A stretch of 64,000 nt of DNA from Palsa-504 sp050013055 (GTDB taxonomy: Bacteria > Actinomycetota > Actinomycetes > Streptosporangiales > Streptosporangiaceae). A program made the position numbers and the translations under genes. Of this stretch, positions 32,816 to 42,124 are shown piece by piece (the first letter of the stretch is position 1; each line of letters opens with the position of its first letter). Where the stretch lies: NCBI GenBank assembly GCA_050013055.1, contig JBEKGC010000026.1, positions 24,761 to 88,760 of the forward strand. The letters are read 5' to 3'. The notes beneath the pieces are model-generated. The model did not search any database, was not told the origin of the DNA, and worked only from the letters and a program-made list of their open reading frames with translations.

Positions 32816-34606
32816 ATGATCCGCACCCACGAGGCGGGGACGCTGCGGGCGTCGCATGCGGACGAGCGTGTGGTACTGGCCGGCTGGGTGGCGCGGCGCC
32901 GGGACCATGGCGGCGTGGTCTTCATCGACCTGCGGGACGCAAGCGGCGTGGTGCAGGTGGTGTGGCGGCCCGAGGAAGCAGAGTCCGCCGCGGCGCACGA
33001 GATGAGGGCCGAGTACTGCGTGCTCGTGACCGGCGTGGTGCGGACGCGGCCGGCCGGGAACGAGAACCCGGAGCTGCCCACCGGGCAGATCGAGGTGGTG
33101 GCCGACGACGTCGAGGTGCTCAGCCAGGCCGAGCCGCTGCCGTTCCCGGTGGAGGGTTCCGCCGAGGTCAGCGAGGACGTCCGGCTCAAGTACCGGTACC
33201 TGGACATCAGGCGGGAGGACACCGCGCGGGCGCTGCGAATCCGATCGCAGGCCGCATACCTGCTCAACGACGTCATGCGCGAGCACAGGTTCGTGAACGT
33301 GGAGACGCCGTACCTGACCCGGTCGACGCCGGAAGGCGCGCGTGACTTTCTCGTCCCGGTGCGGCTGCGGCCAGGCAACTGGTACGCGCTGCCGCAGTCG
33401 CCGCAGCTGTTCAAGCAGCTGCTCATGGTGGGCGGCCTGGAGCGCTACTTCCAGCTGGCCCGGTGTTTCAGGGACGAGGACTTCCGCAAGGACCGGCAGC
33501 CCGAGTTCACCCAGATCGACATCGAGATGTCCTTCGTCACCCGCGAAGACGTCATCAGGGTGGCCGAGGACGTGGTGATCCGGCTGTGGTCCGAGCTGGC
33601 CGGGTACCAGGTGCCCACGCCGCTGCCCCGGATGACCTACGCCGAGGCGATGGCGCGGTACGGCTCGGACAAGCCCGACCTTCGCTTCGGTGTCGAGCTC
33701 ACCGACCTGACCGAGTACTTCGCGGGCACCGGGTTCCGGGTGTTCCAGGCCCCGTACGTCGGGGCCGTGGTCATGGCAGGCGGCGCCGCCCAGTCCCGGC
33801 GTGAGCTGGACGGGTGGCAGGAGTGGGCCCGCTCGCGCGGCGCGCGCGGGCTCGCCTACGCGCTGATCGGCCCGTCCGGTGAGGTCTCCGGCTCGGTGGC
33901 CAAGAACCTGTCCGAGGCGGAAAGGTCCTCGTTGGCCGCTGCGGTGGGGGCCGGGCCCGGTGACGCCGTGTTCTTCGCGGCCGGGCCCGCCACGGCGGCC
34001 AGGGAACTGCTCGGCGCGGCCCGGCTGGAGATCGGCCGCCGGGGCGGCCTGATCGATGCCTCGGCCTGGTCGTTCCTGTGGGTGGTCGACGCGCCGATGT
34101 TCGAGGAGGACGGCTCAGGCGGCTGGACGTCGGTGCACCACCCGTTCACGGCGCCGTTGCCCGAGTGGGCCGACAAGTTCCCCGCCGAACCAGGCGGTGC
34201 GCTGGCCGACGCATACGACATCGTGTGCAACGGGTACGAGATCGGCGGCGGGTCCATCCGGATCCACCAGTCCTCGATGCAGCGGGCCGTCTTCGACGTG
34301 ATCGGGCTGTCCCCGGAGGAGGCGCGGTCCCAGTTCGGCTTCCTGCTCGACGCGTTCAAGTACGGCCCGCCGCCGCATGGCGGCATCGCGTTCGGCTGGG
34401 ACCGGGTCATGATGCTGCTCGCGGACGTCGAGTCGATCAGGGACGTGATCGCCTTCCCCAAGGCCGCCTCCGGCCTGGACCCCCTCACCGGCGCCCCCAC
34501 ACCCATCACCCCCGCCCAGCGCCGCGAAGCCGGCATCGACGCTCCCCCCCAGACCCCCCAGACCCCCCAGACCCCAACCCCGGCCCCCAAGGAACCCGTT
34601 TCATGA
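32816..34606 (+). CDS. aspS: Aspartate--tRNA(Asp/Asn) ligase
   Basis: From ATG 32816 the protein has 596 residues, starting MIRTHEAGTLRASHADERVV, the usual bacterial AspRS start. An in-frame start at 32738 would add 26 atypical residues and is rejected. The anticodon-binding OB fold is LAGWVARRRDHGGVVFIDLR. The class II core shows YRYLDIRREDT, FRDEDFRKDRQPEFTQIDIE (motif 2) and GGIAFGWDRVMMLLADVESIRDVIAFPK (motif 3). The bacterial insertion domain (GAD) lies between. The C-terminus has a short repetitive Gln/Thr/Pro tail. With no asparagine synthetase in view, it may be a non-discriminating enzyme, but this is not shown by the sequence. Confidence 0.96.
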   Translation: MIRTHEAGTLRASHADERVVLAGWVARRRDHGGVVFIDLRDASGVVQVVWRPEEAESAAAHEMRAEYCVLVTGVVRTRPAGNENPELPTGQIEVVADDVEVLSQAEPLPFPVEGSAEVSEDVRLKYRYLDIRREDTARALRIRSQAAYLLNDVMREHRFVNVETPYLTRSTPEGARDFLVPVRLRPGNWYALPQSPQLFKQLLMVGGLERYFQLARCFRDEDFRKDRQPEFTQIDIEMSFVTREDVIRVAEDVVIRLWSELAGYQVPTPLPRMTYAEAMARYGSDKPDLRFGVELTDLTEYFAGTGFRVFQAPYVGAVVMAGGAAQSRRELDGWQEWARSRGARGLAYALIGPSGEVSGSVAKNLSEAERSSLAAAVGAGPGDAVFFAAGPATAARELLGAARLEIGRRGGLIDASAWSFLWVVDAPMFEEDGSGGWTSVHHPFTAPLPEWADKFPAEPGGALADAYDIVCNGYEIGGGSIRIHQSSMQRAVFDVIGLSPEEARSQFGFLLDAFKYGPPPHGGIAFGWDRVMMLLADVESIRDVIAFPKAASGLDPLTGAPTPITPAQRREAGIDAPPQTPQTPQTPTPAPKEPVS

Positions 34607-34742
34607 TCGTGGCCGCCCTTGGGCGCTACTGAGGCTGTCGCACAGCTATCCGGCGGCCCGCCGCCGGTAGTCCCGTTCCCGCCCGCCCCGCCCGCCTCAC
34701 CTGAATCTCCCGCCCCGGCCCCCGCCCGCCCCGCCAGCGATT

Positions 34743-34781
34743 GTGGATCGTAAGTGTCGAAATAAGGAGCTAATTATCCAC
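34743..34781 (-). repeat. GTGGAT/ATCCAC intergenic repeat, copy B (before rarA)
   Basis: The 39-bp element begins GTGGATCGTAAGTG and ends GCTAATTATCCAC, with flanking bases extending the inverted ends to GATtGTGGAT / ATCCACgATC. On the minus strand it reads GTGGATAATTAGCTCC, matching copies A, C and D. It lies in the 277-base gap between aspS and rarA, otherwise filled by C-rich DNA. Confidence 0.6.
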
Positions 34782-34871
34782 GATCTCCGGCCTGCTGCTC
34801 CTCGTAGAGATTGTCGAGGTACCTGCTACCGTTACGTTGCTCGCGGCATCCGGCGCGCGGCGCGGCCGGGA

Positions 34872-34877
34872 TAGGGT
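34872..34877 (+). promoter_or_regulatory. -10 element of leaderless rarA promoter
   Basis: TAGGGT lies six bases before the rarA ATG at 34884 with no ribosome binding site. Confidence 0.45.
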
Positions 34878-34883
34878 CGTGGG

Positions 34884-36175
34884 ATGGCCATAGGAGAGCC
34901 AGGTCAGTCAGACAGCCTGTTCGACGAGGCGGAAGACACCGCCGCCCGGGCCGCTGCGCCGCTGGCGGTCCGGATGCGGCCGCGCAGCCTGGATGAGGTG
35001 ATCGGGCAGCGGCACCTGACCGGTGCGGGCACGCCGTTCCGCAAGCTGATCGACAATGATGCGCCGATGTCGCTGCTGCTGTGGGGGCCGCCCGGCACCG
35101 GCAAGACGACGCTGGCCTACGTGGTCAGCCAGGTGACCAAGCGACGTTTCGTGGAGCTGTCCGCCGTCAGCGCCGGGGTCAAGGACGTCCGCGCGGCGGT
35201 CGAGGCCGCTCGCCGGGCACTCGGCATGAGCGGCGCGCAGACCGTGCTGTTCGTCGACGAGGTGCACAGGTTCTCCAAGACCCAGCAGGACGCGCTGCTG
35301 CCCGCGGTCGAGAACCGCTGGGTGTCGTTCATCGGCGCGACCACGGAGAACCCGATGACGACCTGCGCGAGGTCATCGGCCGGGCGCTGGCCGATCCCCG
35401 CGGGCTCGGCGGCGCCGTCACGCTCGACGACGGCGCGACCGATCACCTGGTCCGGCTAGCGGGCGGCGACGCGCGGCGCACGCTCACCTACCTGGAGGCG
35501 GCCGCCCTCGGGCTGCCTAAGGGCGGCCGGATCGACGTCGCCGCCCTGGAACGAGCGGTGGACAGGGCCGCGGTTCGCTACGACCGCGACGGCGACCAGC
35601 ACTACGACGTGATCAGTGCCTTCATCAAGTCCATGCGGGGCAGCGACGTGGACGCGGCGCTGCACTACCTGGCCCGGATGATCGCGGCGGGGGAGGATCC
35701 GCGGTTCATCGCCAGGCGGCTTGTCGTGCATGCGAGCGAGGACGTCGGGATGGCCGATCCCACCGCGCTGCAGACCGCGGTGGCCGCGGCCCAGGCGGTC
35801 GAGCTCGTCGGGCTGCCCGAGGCGCGGATCAACCTGGCCCAGGCGGTTATCCATATCTCGCTGGCGCCCAAATCCAACGCGGTCATCAAGGCCATCAGCG
35901 CCGCCGACGCCGACGTGCGCGCTGGGCTGGTGGGTGCCGTGCCCCCGCACCTGCGGGACGCGCACTATCCTGGAGCGGGCAAGGTGGGCCACGGCGAGGG
36001 CTACCTGTACCCGCACGACTTCGACGATGGCATCGTCCCGCAGCGTTACGCACCCGACTCGGTGGCCGACCGCAGGTATTACCAGCCGTCTGGACACGGC
36101 GCCGAGGCCCGGCTGGCCGAGCGCGCCGAGCGAATCCGGGCCATCGTGCACCGACCGACCAAGCCGACCGACTGA
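34884..36175 (+). pseudogene. rarA: Replication-associated recombination protein A (RarA/MgsA), disrupted by internal deletion and frameshift
   Basis: The first frame encodes the AAA+ N-terminal half with Walker A WGPPGTGKTTLAY and Walker B LFVDEVHRFSKTQQDALL, up to sensor 1 FIGATTENP at about 35354. The family sequence then resumes in a different frame as DDDLREVIGRALADPRGLGG and continues through GSDVDAALHYLARMIAAGEDPRF and GAVPPHLRDAHYPGA to the stop at 36175. About 20-25 residues (normally beginning with S-F-x-V and ending before the DDDL block) are missing, and the junction shifts the frame. All remaining segments are well conserved, so the lesion is young or a sequence error. RarA acts at stalled replication forks and is not essential in most bacteria. 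Confidence 0.85.
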
Positions 36176-36246
36176 GCGAACGACAAGGCCGAACGACAAG
36201 GCCTAACAGCAAGACCGAACAAGGCCGAACGACCAAAGGAGCACCC

Positions 36247-36270
36247 GTGAGACGGACGTGGACGTCATGA
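36247..36270 (+). CDS. Possible 7-codon leader peptide upstream of the DUF948 gene
   Basis: A textbook ribosome binding site (AAAGGAG, 36236-36242) is spaced for GTG 36247, not for the downstream gene. The resulting frame encodes V-R-R-T-W-T-S and its TGA overlaps the ATG of the DUF948 gene. The upstream cistron could deliver ribosomes to that start by termination-reinitiation. Short frames arise easily by chance, so this is tentative. Confidence 0.35.
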   Translation: MRRTWTS

Positions 36271-36740
36271 ACATCGCCGAACTGGCCGCGCTGATCGCCG
36301 CGGTCTTCTGGGCGCTGCTCGTGTGCGTCGGCGTATTCGTCCTGTTCCGGCTGGGACGGTTCCTGTCCCAGAGCAGCCGGCTGGTGGCGGACGTGCGCGA
36401 GCGCGGTGGCGTGCTGCTTGACCGCGCCCAGACGGCAGTCGACGGGGCCCAGGCCGCGGTGGACCGGGCCGGCCACCAGCTGGACCGCACCGAGTCCGTC
36501 ACGGCCAGCATGGATGAGCTGGAAGCCGGGATGAACGAGCTGGCCGGGCAGGTGACGGCGCTGGCCGGGCTTGGCCGCGTGATCGCCCGCGGCCCGGTCG
36601 GCCGGGCCGGGGCGGTGGTCTACGGCATCAGGCACGCGGTTAGCCTGCGTCGGTCCGGTACCCGCCGCGCGCTGCCTGGGCGTGTGATGGAGCGCGCCGA
36701 ACTGGCCGACACCGGCAGCCGGGCGAGGGGGTTGCGGTGA
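36267..36740 (+). CDS. DUF948 family membrane protein
   Basis: From ATG 36267 the protein has 157 residues, with one N-terminal helix (LAALIAAVFWALLVCVGVFVLF) and a long amphipathic region with heptad-like GVLLDRAQTAVDGAQAAVDRAGHQLDRTE, typical of DUF948. Its function is not known. GTG 36258 is an alternative start, but no ribosome binding site fits either. It precedes another small actinobacterial protein and alaS, an arrangement conserved in streptomycetes. The overlap with the next start (GTGA) indicates coupling. Confidence 0.75.
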   Translation: MNIAELAALIAAVFWALLVCVGVFVLFRLGRFLSQSSRLVADVRERGGVLLDRAQTAVDGAQAAVDRAGHQLDRTESVTASMDELEAGMNELAGQVTALAGLGRVIARGPVGRAGAVVYGIRHAVSLRRSGTRRALPGRVMERAELADTGSRARGLR

Positions 36741-37075
36741 TACGCAGGGGATTCTGGCTGGCTACCGGGGCGGTGACCGGGGTCATGGCCTACCGGCGTG
36801 TCTCGGTGGCGGGTCGCCGGCTGTCTGCCAGCCTTAATCCCGGGTCCGCCGGGTCCGCCGGGTCCGGCCCCCGGGCCGGCACCAGCCGTGGGTCCGCCCG
36901 TCCAGTCCTGTCGCTACGGCATACTCGCCGGGGGGCCATCCGCGCGGCCCGGGAGACCTACCGCTTCAGCCGGGACGTACGGGACGGGATGACGCTGTAT
37001 ATGGCTCGGCAATCCGCGCCCGCGGGCCCTACCCTCTCAACTAACCACGATGCTCAACCCAAGGATGGCCACTGA
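36737..37075 (+). CDS. Small conserved hypothetical protein upstream of alaS
   Basis: The 112-residue protein starts MIRRGFWLATGAVTGVMAYR, a short hydrophobic segment after basic residues that could be a membrane anchor or signal. A Gly/Ser-rich linker and a basic region (RHTRRGAIRAARETYRFSRDVRDGM) follow. It resembles the small protein (DUF6167-like) commonly found between DUF948 and alaS in actinobacteria, but I assign no function. GTG 36737 overlaps the DUF948 stop, and its own TGA overlaps the alaS ATG. Confidence 0.65.
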   Translation: MIRRGFWLATGAVTGVMAYRRVSVAGRRLSASLNPGSAGSAGSGPRAGTSRGSARPVLSLRHTRRGAIRAARETYRFSRDVRDGMTLYMARQSAPAGPTLSTNHDAQPKDGH

Positions 37076-39804
37076 TGGAGTCGGCCGAGATCGCCCGCCG
37101 CTTCCTTGCTTTCTTCAAGCAGCAGGACCACCAGATCGTGCCGTCGGCCCCCTTGGTCGCCGATGACCCCACGGTCCTGTTCGTCATCGCGGGCATGCAG
37201 CCGTTCAAGCCGTTCCTGCTGGGCCAGCGGACCCCGCCGTTCCGGCGGGTGGCGGACGTGCAGAAGTGCGTGCGGACGCTGGACATCGAAGAAGTGGGCA
37301 AGACCACCAGGCACGCCACGTTCTTCCAGATGCTCGGCAACTGGTCGTTCGGCGACTATTTCAAGCACGGTGCCATCACCTACGCCTGGGAGCTGCTGAC
37401 CAAGTCCGAAGCCGACGGCGGGTTCGGCTTCCCCGAGGACAAGCTCTGGGCCACCGTGCTGCACGGTGACGACGAGGCGTTCGCCATCTGGCGGAACGAG
37501 ATCGGCCTGCCGGAGAGCCGGATCCAGCACCGTGGCCCGGCCGACAACTACTGGCACATGGGCGTGCCCGGGCCCGGCGGGCCGTGCTCGGAGATCTACT
37601 ACGACCGCGGCCCCGAATACGGCCGGGACGGCGGCCCCGAAGCGGACGAGGACCGGTTCCTCGAGGTCTGGAACCTGGTCTTCATGCAGGACCAGCTGAG
37701 CAAGGTCCGGGCCAAGGACGACTTCGACATCGAGGGCCTGCTGCCGTCGAAGAACATCGACACCGGCATGGGCCTGGAACGGATGGCCTCGATCCTGCAG
37801 GGCGTCGACAACTTGTATGAGATCGACACCACCTGGAAGATCCTGGACCGGGCGGCGGACCTCACCGAGCAGGATTACGGCCGGGATCACCGGACCGACG
37901 TGGCCTTGCGGGTGATCGCGGATCACGTGCGCAGCGCGGTGATGCTGATCGAGGACGGCGTGCTGCCGGGCAACGAGGGTCGCGGCTACGTGTTGCGGCG
38001 CATCATGCGGCGCAGCATCAGGAACCTCCGTCTGCTGGCCGGGAGCCAGCGCGGCGGTGGCGCGTCCAGCGCGGGCGGCGAGCGTTACATGCACGAGCTC
38101 ACCTCGGTCGCGATCGAGGCGATGGCGGACCTGTATCCCGAACTGCGCCGTGACGCGGTCAATATCCACACGGTCGTCGACGCGGAGGAAACCGCGTTCG
38201 CCAGCACGCTGCGCACCGGCACCGCGATCTTCGACGCCTCGGTGGAGGAGAACAGGCGCAGGAATCAGGGCACCCTGTCCGGCGCCCAGGCCTTCCAGTT
38301 GCACGACACCTACGGCTTCCCGATCGACTTGACGCTGGAGATGGCGGGGGAGCAGGGCCTGGCCGTCGACGAGGAAGGGTTCCGGCGGCTCATGTCCGAG
38401 CAGCGGGAGCGGGCCAAGCGAGACGCGGCCGAGAAGAAGACGGGCAACGCCGACATCTCCGCATTCTCGCGGATGCTCGAACGGTCCGGCGCGGTCACCT
38501 TCACCGGCTACGACCAGATCTCCGGCGAGGCGACAATCCTCGGCCTGCTGGTCAACGGTGTCCCGGTGGCCTCGGCGGAAGCCGGTACCGAGGTGGACGT
38601 GGTCCTGGACCGGACCCCGTTCTACGCCGAGGGCGGCGGACAGCTCGCCGACGCAGGCACGATCACGGCCACCGGTGGCGGCGAGATCAACGTCTACGAC
38701 GTGCAGACCCCGCTGCCCGGGCTTGTCGTGCACCGCGGCAAGGTCACCTCCGGCCAGGTCGCGGTCGATGAGCCCGCGTTCGCGCAGATCGACGTCGAGC
38801 GCCGCCGTGCGCTGTCCAGGTCGCACACCGCGACGCATATGGTGCACCGCGCGCTGCGCGGCGCGCTGGGCGAGTCGGCGGCTCAGGCCGGTTCGGAAAA
38901 CGCGCCAGGCAAGCTCAGGTTCGACTTCCATGCCTCGGGCGCGGTACCGGTGTCGGTGCTGCGGGACACCGAGGACGAGGTGAACGACGTCCTGATCAAC
39001 GACCTGGACGTGCGAGCGTTCTACACCTCTCAGGACGAAGCCCGCCAGATGGGGGCGCTGGCGCTGTTCGGGGAGAAGTACGGCGACAAGGTCCGGGTGG
39101 TCGAGGTGGGCGAGTACTCCCGCGAGCTATGCGGCGGCACCCATGTCGCCAGGTCCGGCCAGCTCGGCCTGATCAAGGTGCTGGGCGAGACCTCGATCGG
39201 ATCGGGCGTACGCCGGATCGAGGCGCTGGTGGGCCTCGACGCGTTCCGCTTCCTGGCCCGGGAAAGCGTCCTGGTCAGCCAGCTCAGCGAGCAGTTCAAG
39301 ACGCCTCGCGAGCAGCTGCCCGAGCGCATCTCCGGCATCGTGACCAGGCTCAGGGAGGCCGAGCGCGAGCTGCAGCGCTTCCGGGCGGCCAAGTTGCTCG
39401 AATCCGCGGCGGAGATCGCGGACGCGGCGCAGGACATCAGCGGGATAGCCCTGGTCGCACACCGCGTGCCCGACGGGACCAGCCCCGACGACATCCGCAG
39501 GCTCGCCCTGGATGTGCGCGGCCGGGTGCCGCAGGGCCGCCCCGCGGTGGTCATGGTCGTCGGCGTGCCCGCCGACAAGCCGGTCGTCGTCATCGCGGTC
39601 AACGAGGCGGCTCGTGGTGCCGGCCTGTCGGCCGGCTCGCTGGTGGGGATCGCCGCGCGGGCCCTCGGCGGTAACGGCGGCGGGAAGCCGGACGTCGCGC
39701 AGGGTGGCGGTGCCCCGATCCCTGACGGCCGGCCCGGCGTTATCGACGAGGCATTTGAGGCTGTTCGCAGGGCATTGCAAGACATATCTGGGTCCGGTAG
39801 GTAA
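37075..39804 (+). CDS. alaS: Alanine--tRNA ligase
   Basis: The 909-residue class II synthetase has its catalytic domain at residues ~1-240, with RRVADVQKCVRTLDIEEVGKTTRHATFFQMLGNWSFGDYF and PADNYWHMGVPGPGGPCSEIYYDRG. A tRNA-recognition helical domain contains RGYVLRRIMRRSIRNLRLLA. The editing domain has SRSHTATHMVHRALRGAL (HxxxH) and ELCGGTHVARSGQLGLIKVL (CxxxH), so proofreading of Ser/Gly should be intact. A C-terminal DHHA1-type C-Ala domain ends the protein. The ATG overlaps the preceding stop. A GC-rich insert (GGGASSAGGERY) is small. Confidence 0.96.
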   Translation: MESAEIARRFLAFFKQQDHQIVPSAPLVADDPTVLFVIAGMQPFKPFLLGQRTPPFRRVADVQKCVRTLDIEEVGKTTRHATFFQMLGNWSFGDYFKHGAITYAWELLTKSEADGGFGFPEDKLWATVLHGDDEAFAIWRNEIGLPESRIQHRGPADNYWHMGVPGPGGPCSEIYYDRGPEYGRDGGPEADEDRFLEVWNLVFMQDQLSKVRAKDDFDIEGLLPSKNIDTGMGLERMASILQGVDNLYEIDTTWKILDRAADLTEQDYGRDHRTDVALRVIADHVRSAVMLIEDGVLPGNEGRGYVLRRIMRRSIRNLRLLAGSQRGGGASSAGGERYMHELTSVAIEAMADLYPELRRDAVNIHTVVDAEETAFASTLRTGTAIFDASVEENRRRNQGTLSGAQAFQLHDTYGFPIDLTLEMAGEQGLAVDEEGFRRLMSEQRERAKRDAAEKKTGNADISAFSRMLERSGAVTFTGYDQISGEATILGLLVNGVPVASAEAGTEVDVVLDRTPFYAEGGGQLADAGTITATGGGEINVYDVQTPLPGLVVHRGKVTSGQVAVDEPAFAQIDVERRRALSRSHTATHMVHRALRGALGESAAQAGSENAPGKLRFDFHASGAVPVSVLRDTEDEVNDVLINDLDVRAFYTSQDEARQMGALALFGEKYGDKVRVVEVGEYSRELCGGTHVARSGQLGLIKVLGETSIGSGVRRIEALVGLDAFRFLARESVLVSQLSEQFKTPREQLPERISGIVTRLREAERELQRFRAAKLLESAAEIADAAQDISGIALVAHRVPDGTSPDDIRRLALDVRGRVPQGRPAVVMVVGVPADKPVVVIAVNEAARGAGLSAGSLVGIAARALGGNGGGKPDVAQGGGAPIPDGRPGVIDEAFEAVRRALQDISGSGR

Positions 39805-39813
39805 CGTATTGGC

Positions 39814-40395
39814 ATGCTGCTGCGACCCCTGGGGGTCTCCGGGTCCGGGTCGCGCCCAGACCGGTCATGGCCCGCTGCGACTGGAGCTGCCCGCGGGCCG
39901 GTGGCGCCGTCCGCCCCTGAGCCGGTGCCGGTGAGGGCGGGCGTGCGGCTGGCGGTAGACGTGGGCTCGGTCCGCGTCGGTGTCGCCCGCAGCGATCCGG
40001 GAGGTGTCCTGGCCAGCCCGCTGACCGTGCTGCGGTCAGGTCCGGGTGCGAAAGACGAGCTCGCCGCGCTGGCCGCGGAGGCGATGGAGGTTATCGTCGG
40101 CCTGCCTACGTCCCTGTCGGGCCGCGAAGGCCCCGCCGCGACCGGGGCCCGGAGCTTCGCCGTGGACCTAGCCGAACGTCTCGCGCCCATCCCGGTCCGG
40201 CTGGTGGACGAGCGTTTCACCACCACCGAGGCGCATGACGCGCTGCGCCGCGGCGGGAAGGACTCCCGTGCCCGCCGTCAGGTCGTGGACGCCGCGGCCG
40301 CCGCCGTCCTGCTGCAAGCCGCCCTCGACGCCGAACGCGCCACCGGACGCGCCCCGGGCCAGCTGGTGACCCTGACAGGTGGTGCCCCCGCGTGA
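39814..40395 (+). CDS. ruvX: Putative pre-16S rRNA nuclease / Holliday junction resolvase-like RuvX (YqgF)
   Basis: 193 residues with a YqgF-type RNase-H fold: RLAVDVGSVRVGVARSDPGG (first Asp), VIVGLPTSLSGREGPAA, VRLVDERFTTTEAHDALR (Glu region) and VVDAAAAAVLLQAAL (final Asp). The N-terminal ~40 residues are unrelated and Pro/Ala-rich; a GTG start near 39931 would give the usual ~150-residue protein. TAACGT about eight bases before ATG 39814 fits a leaderless start, so the longer form is kept. It lies between alaS and mltG as in most actinobacteria, and the stop overlaps mltG. Confidence 0.85.
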   Translation: MLLRPLGVSGSGSRPDRSWPAATGAARGPVAPSAPEPVPVRAGVRLAVDVGSVRVGVARSDPGGVLASPLTVLRSGPGAKDELAALAAEAMEVIVGLPTSLSGREGPAATGARSFAVDLAERLAPIPVRLVDERFTTTEAHDALRRGGKDSRARRQVVDAAAAAVLLQAALDAERATGRAPGQLVTLTGGAPA

Positions 40396-42044
40396 GCGAG
40401 AACGGAAACGGCTGGTCGCCGGGCTGGCGCCCGCCGCAAAACCCCCGCCCGCCGCAAAACCCCCGCCCGCCCCAGGACCCCGGCCTGCCCCAGGATCCCC
40501 GCCGGAACCAGGATCCCCGCCGGAACCAGGATCCCCGCCGGAACCAGGGAGCTCGCGGCATCCCGGGCCAGGGAGGCCGGCCGCCGGGAGATTACCGCAC
40601 GCCACTGCCGTCCGGCTACGAACCCGTGCACCACGAGCCCAGGTATGACGACCCCGGGCCTGGTCAGCGGCGCCCCGATGACTCGCCGTGGCGCCGGACC
40701 CAGCGGCCGCCCGGTCCGCAAACCGGCGCATGGTCCGCCGGGCAGCCCGTCAATGCCAGCTACGGGGACCATCCGCGCGGTGCAGGCGACGGTGAGTTCT
40801 ACCAGCCAGAACAATACAGCGACCAGGGCCAGTACGAAGACGGGTATGAGAGCGGGGGCCGGTTCGTCCCTGGCTTCGGCGATGATGACGACGCCGATGA
40901 CCGAGGCGGGCGTCCCGATCGCGCCGGTCACGCCGGCCGCAGCCGGGGAAGCCGGCGGGCCCCCCGACCGGACGGCAGAGGTCCAAGCGGACCCCGGCGG
41001 CGCAGGTTCCGCTGGATCGCCCCGCTGGCCGCGCTGCTTGTTATTTTCGTCCCGCTGGCGGTCGGCGGTGTCTACGTCTACAGCCTCTACCTGAGCAAGT
41101 ACCACCCAGCCGACTACCCGGGGGCAGGCACCGGTCGCGTCGTCGTCCAGGTGACCTCGGGCGAAACGCCGACCGGTCTCGGGCCGGAGCTGGCCAAGCT
41201 CGGCGTGGTGGCGAGCTCCCGTGCGTTCGTCCTGGCGGCCGAGCACAGCTCGAATCCGAACGGGCTGCTGCCTGGTTTCTACGGGATGCGCGAGCACATG
41301 AAGGCGACGCTGGCGTACGCGACCCTGCTCAACCCGAAGGACCTGGTGCAGATCACGGTGACGATCCCGGAGGGCTGGCGGATGAGTCAGACCGTGAGCT
41401 GGCTCGGCGCTCATTCCGGTATCCCGCTGAGCGCGTACCAGAAGGTGCTGAAGGATCCGGCCTCGCTCCACTTGCCCGGGGCGGCGAACGGCAAGCCCGA
41501 GGGCTACCTGTTCCCGGCGACCTACGAGATCCAGCCGCACGAGACCGCACTCGCCGTGCTGACCGGCATGGTGCAGAGCTTCGACCAGCAGGCGGCGAGC
41601 ATCGACCTGCCCGCGGCGGCCAAGCAGGTGCACCTGAGCGAGGCTCAGGTGATCACCATGGCCAGCCTGGTGCAGGCTGAGGGCGGCCGGCTGTCCGACT
41701 ACCCCAAGATCGCCCGGGTGATTGACAACCGGCTGGCGCAGGGCATCCCGCTGCAACTCGACAGCACCGTGCTTTACGGCCTGAACACCTACGGGATCCT
41801 CGCCTCCGACGCCCAGCTCAACAGCCCCTCGCTGTACAACACCTATCGGCACAAGGGCCTGCCGCCCGGGCCGATCGACAGCCCGGGAAACGCGGCCATC
41901 GAGGCCGTCCTGCACCCGGCGGCCGGGAACTGGATCTACTTCGTCACCGTCAACCCCAAGACCGGCGAGACCCTCTACACCTCGAGCCCCGCCCAATTCC
42001 AGCAGTTCCGCCAGGAGCTCGAGAAGAACCTAGGCCAGGGCTGA
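40392..42044 (+). CDS. mltG: Endolytic peptidoglycan transglycosylase MltG
   Basis: The 550-residue protein has a ~200-residue disordered cytoplasmic N-terminus containing PPQNPR and three DPRRNQ repeats, a membrane helix (WIAPLAALLVIFVPLAVGGVYVYSLYL) and an outward-facing YceG/MltG domain. The domain includes VTIPEGWRMSQTVSWL, PEGYLFPATYEI, TMASLVQAEGGRLSDYPKIA with the catalytic Glu, and LQLDSTVLYGL with YNTYRHKGLPPGPIDSPG. It cleaves nascent glycan strands and sets their length. The GTG overlaps the ruvX stop. The expected next gene, aroE, is missing, so the conserved gene order ends here. Confidence 0.92.
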   Translation: MSENGNGWSPGWRPPQNPRPPQNPRPPQDPGLPQDPRRNQDPRRNQDPRRNQGARGIPGQGGRPPGDYRTPLPSGYEPVHHEPRYDDPGPGQRRPDDSPWRRTQRPPGPQTGAWSAGQPVNASYGDHPRGAGDGEFYQPEQYSDQGQYEDGYESGGRFVPGFGDDDDADDRGGRPDRAGHAGRSRGSRRAPRPDGRGPSGPRRRRFRWIAPLAALLVIFVPLAVGGVYVYSLYLSKYHPADYPGAGTGRVVVQVTSGETPTGLGPELAKLGVVASSRAFVLAAEHSSNPNGLLPGFYGMREHMKATLAYATLLNPKDLVQITVTIPEGWRMSQTVSWLGAHSGIPLSAYQKVLKDPASLHLPGAANGKPEGYLFPATYEIQPHETALAVLTGMVQSFDQQAASIDLPAAAKQVHLSEAQVITMASLVQAEGGRLSDYPKIARVIDNRLAQGIPLQLDSTVLYGLNTYGILASDAQLNSPSLYNTYRHKGLPPGPIDSPGNAAIEAVLHPAAGNWIYFVTVNPKTGETLYTSSPAQFQQFRQELEKNLGQG

Positions 42045-42124
42045 CCCAGCGCCCGCACCGCGCGCCGGACGCGATCTCCGGAGGCTGAGGCAAATAGTCG
42101 CACATCACGTCGAATTCCGGCATC

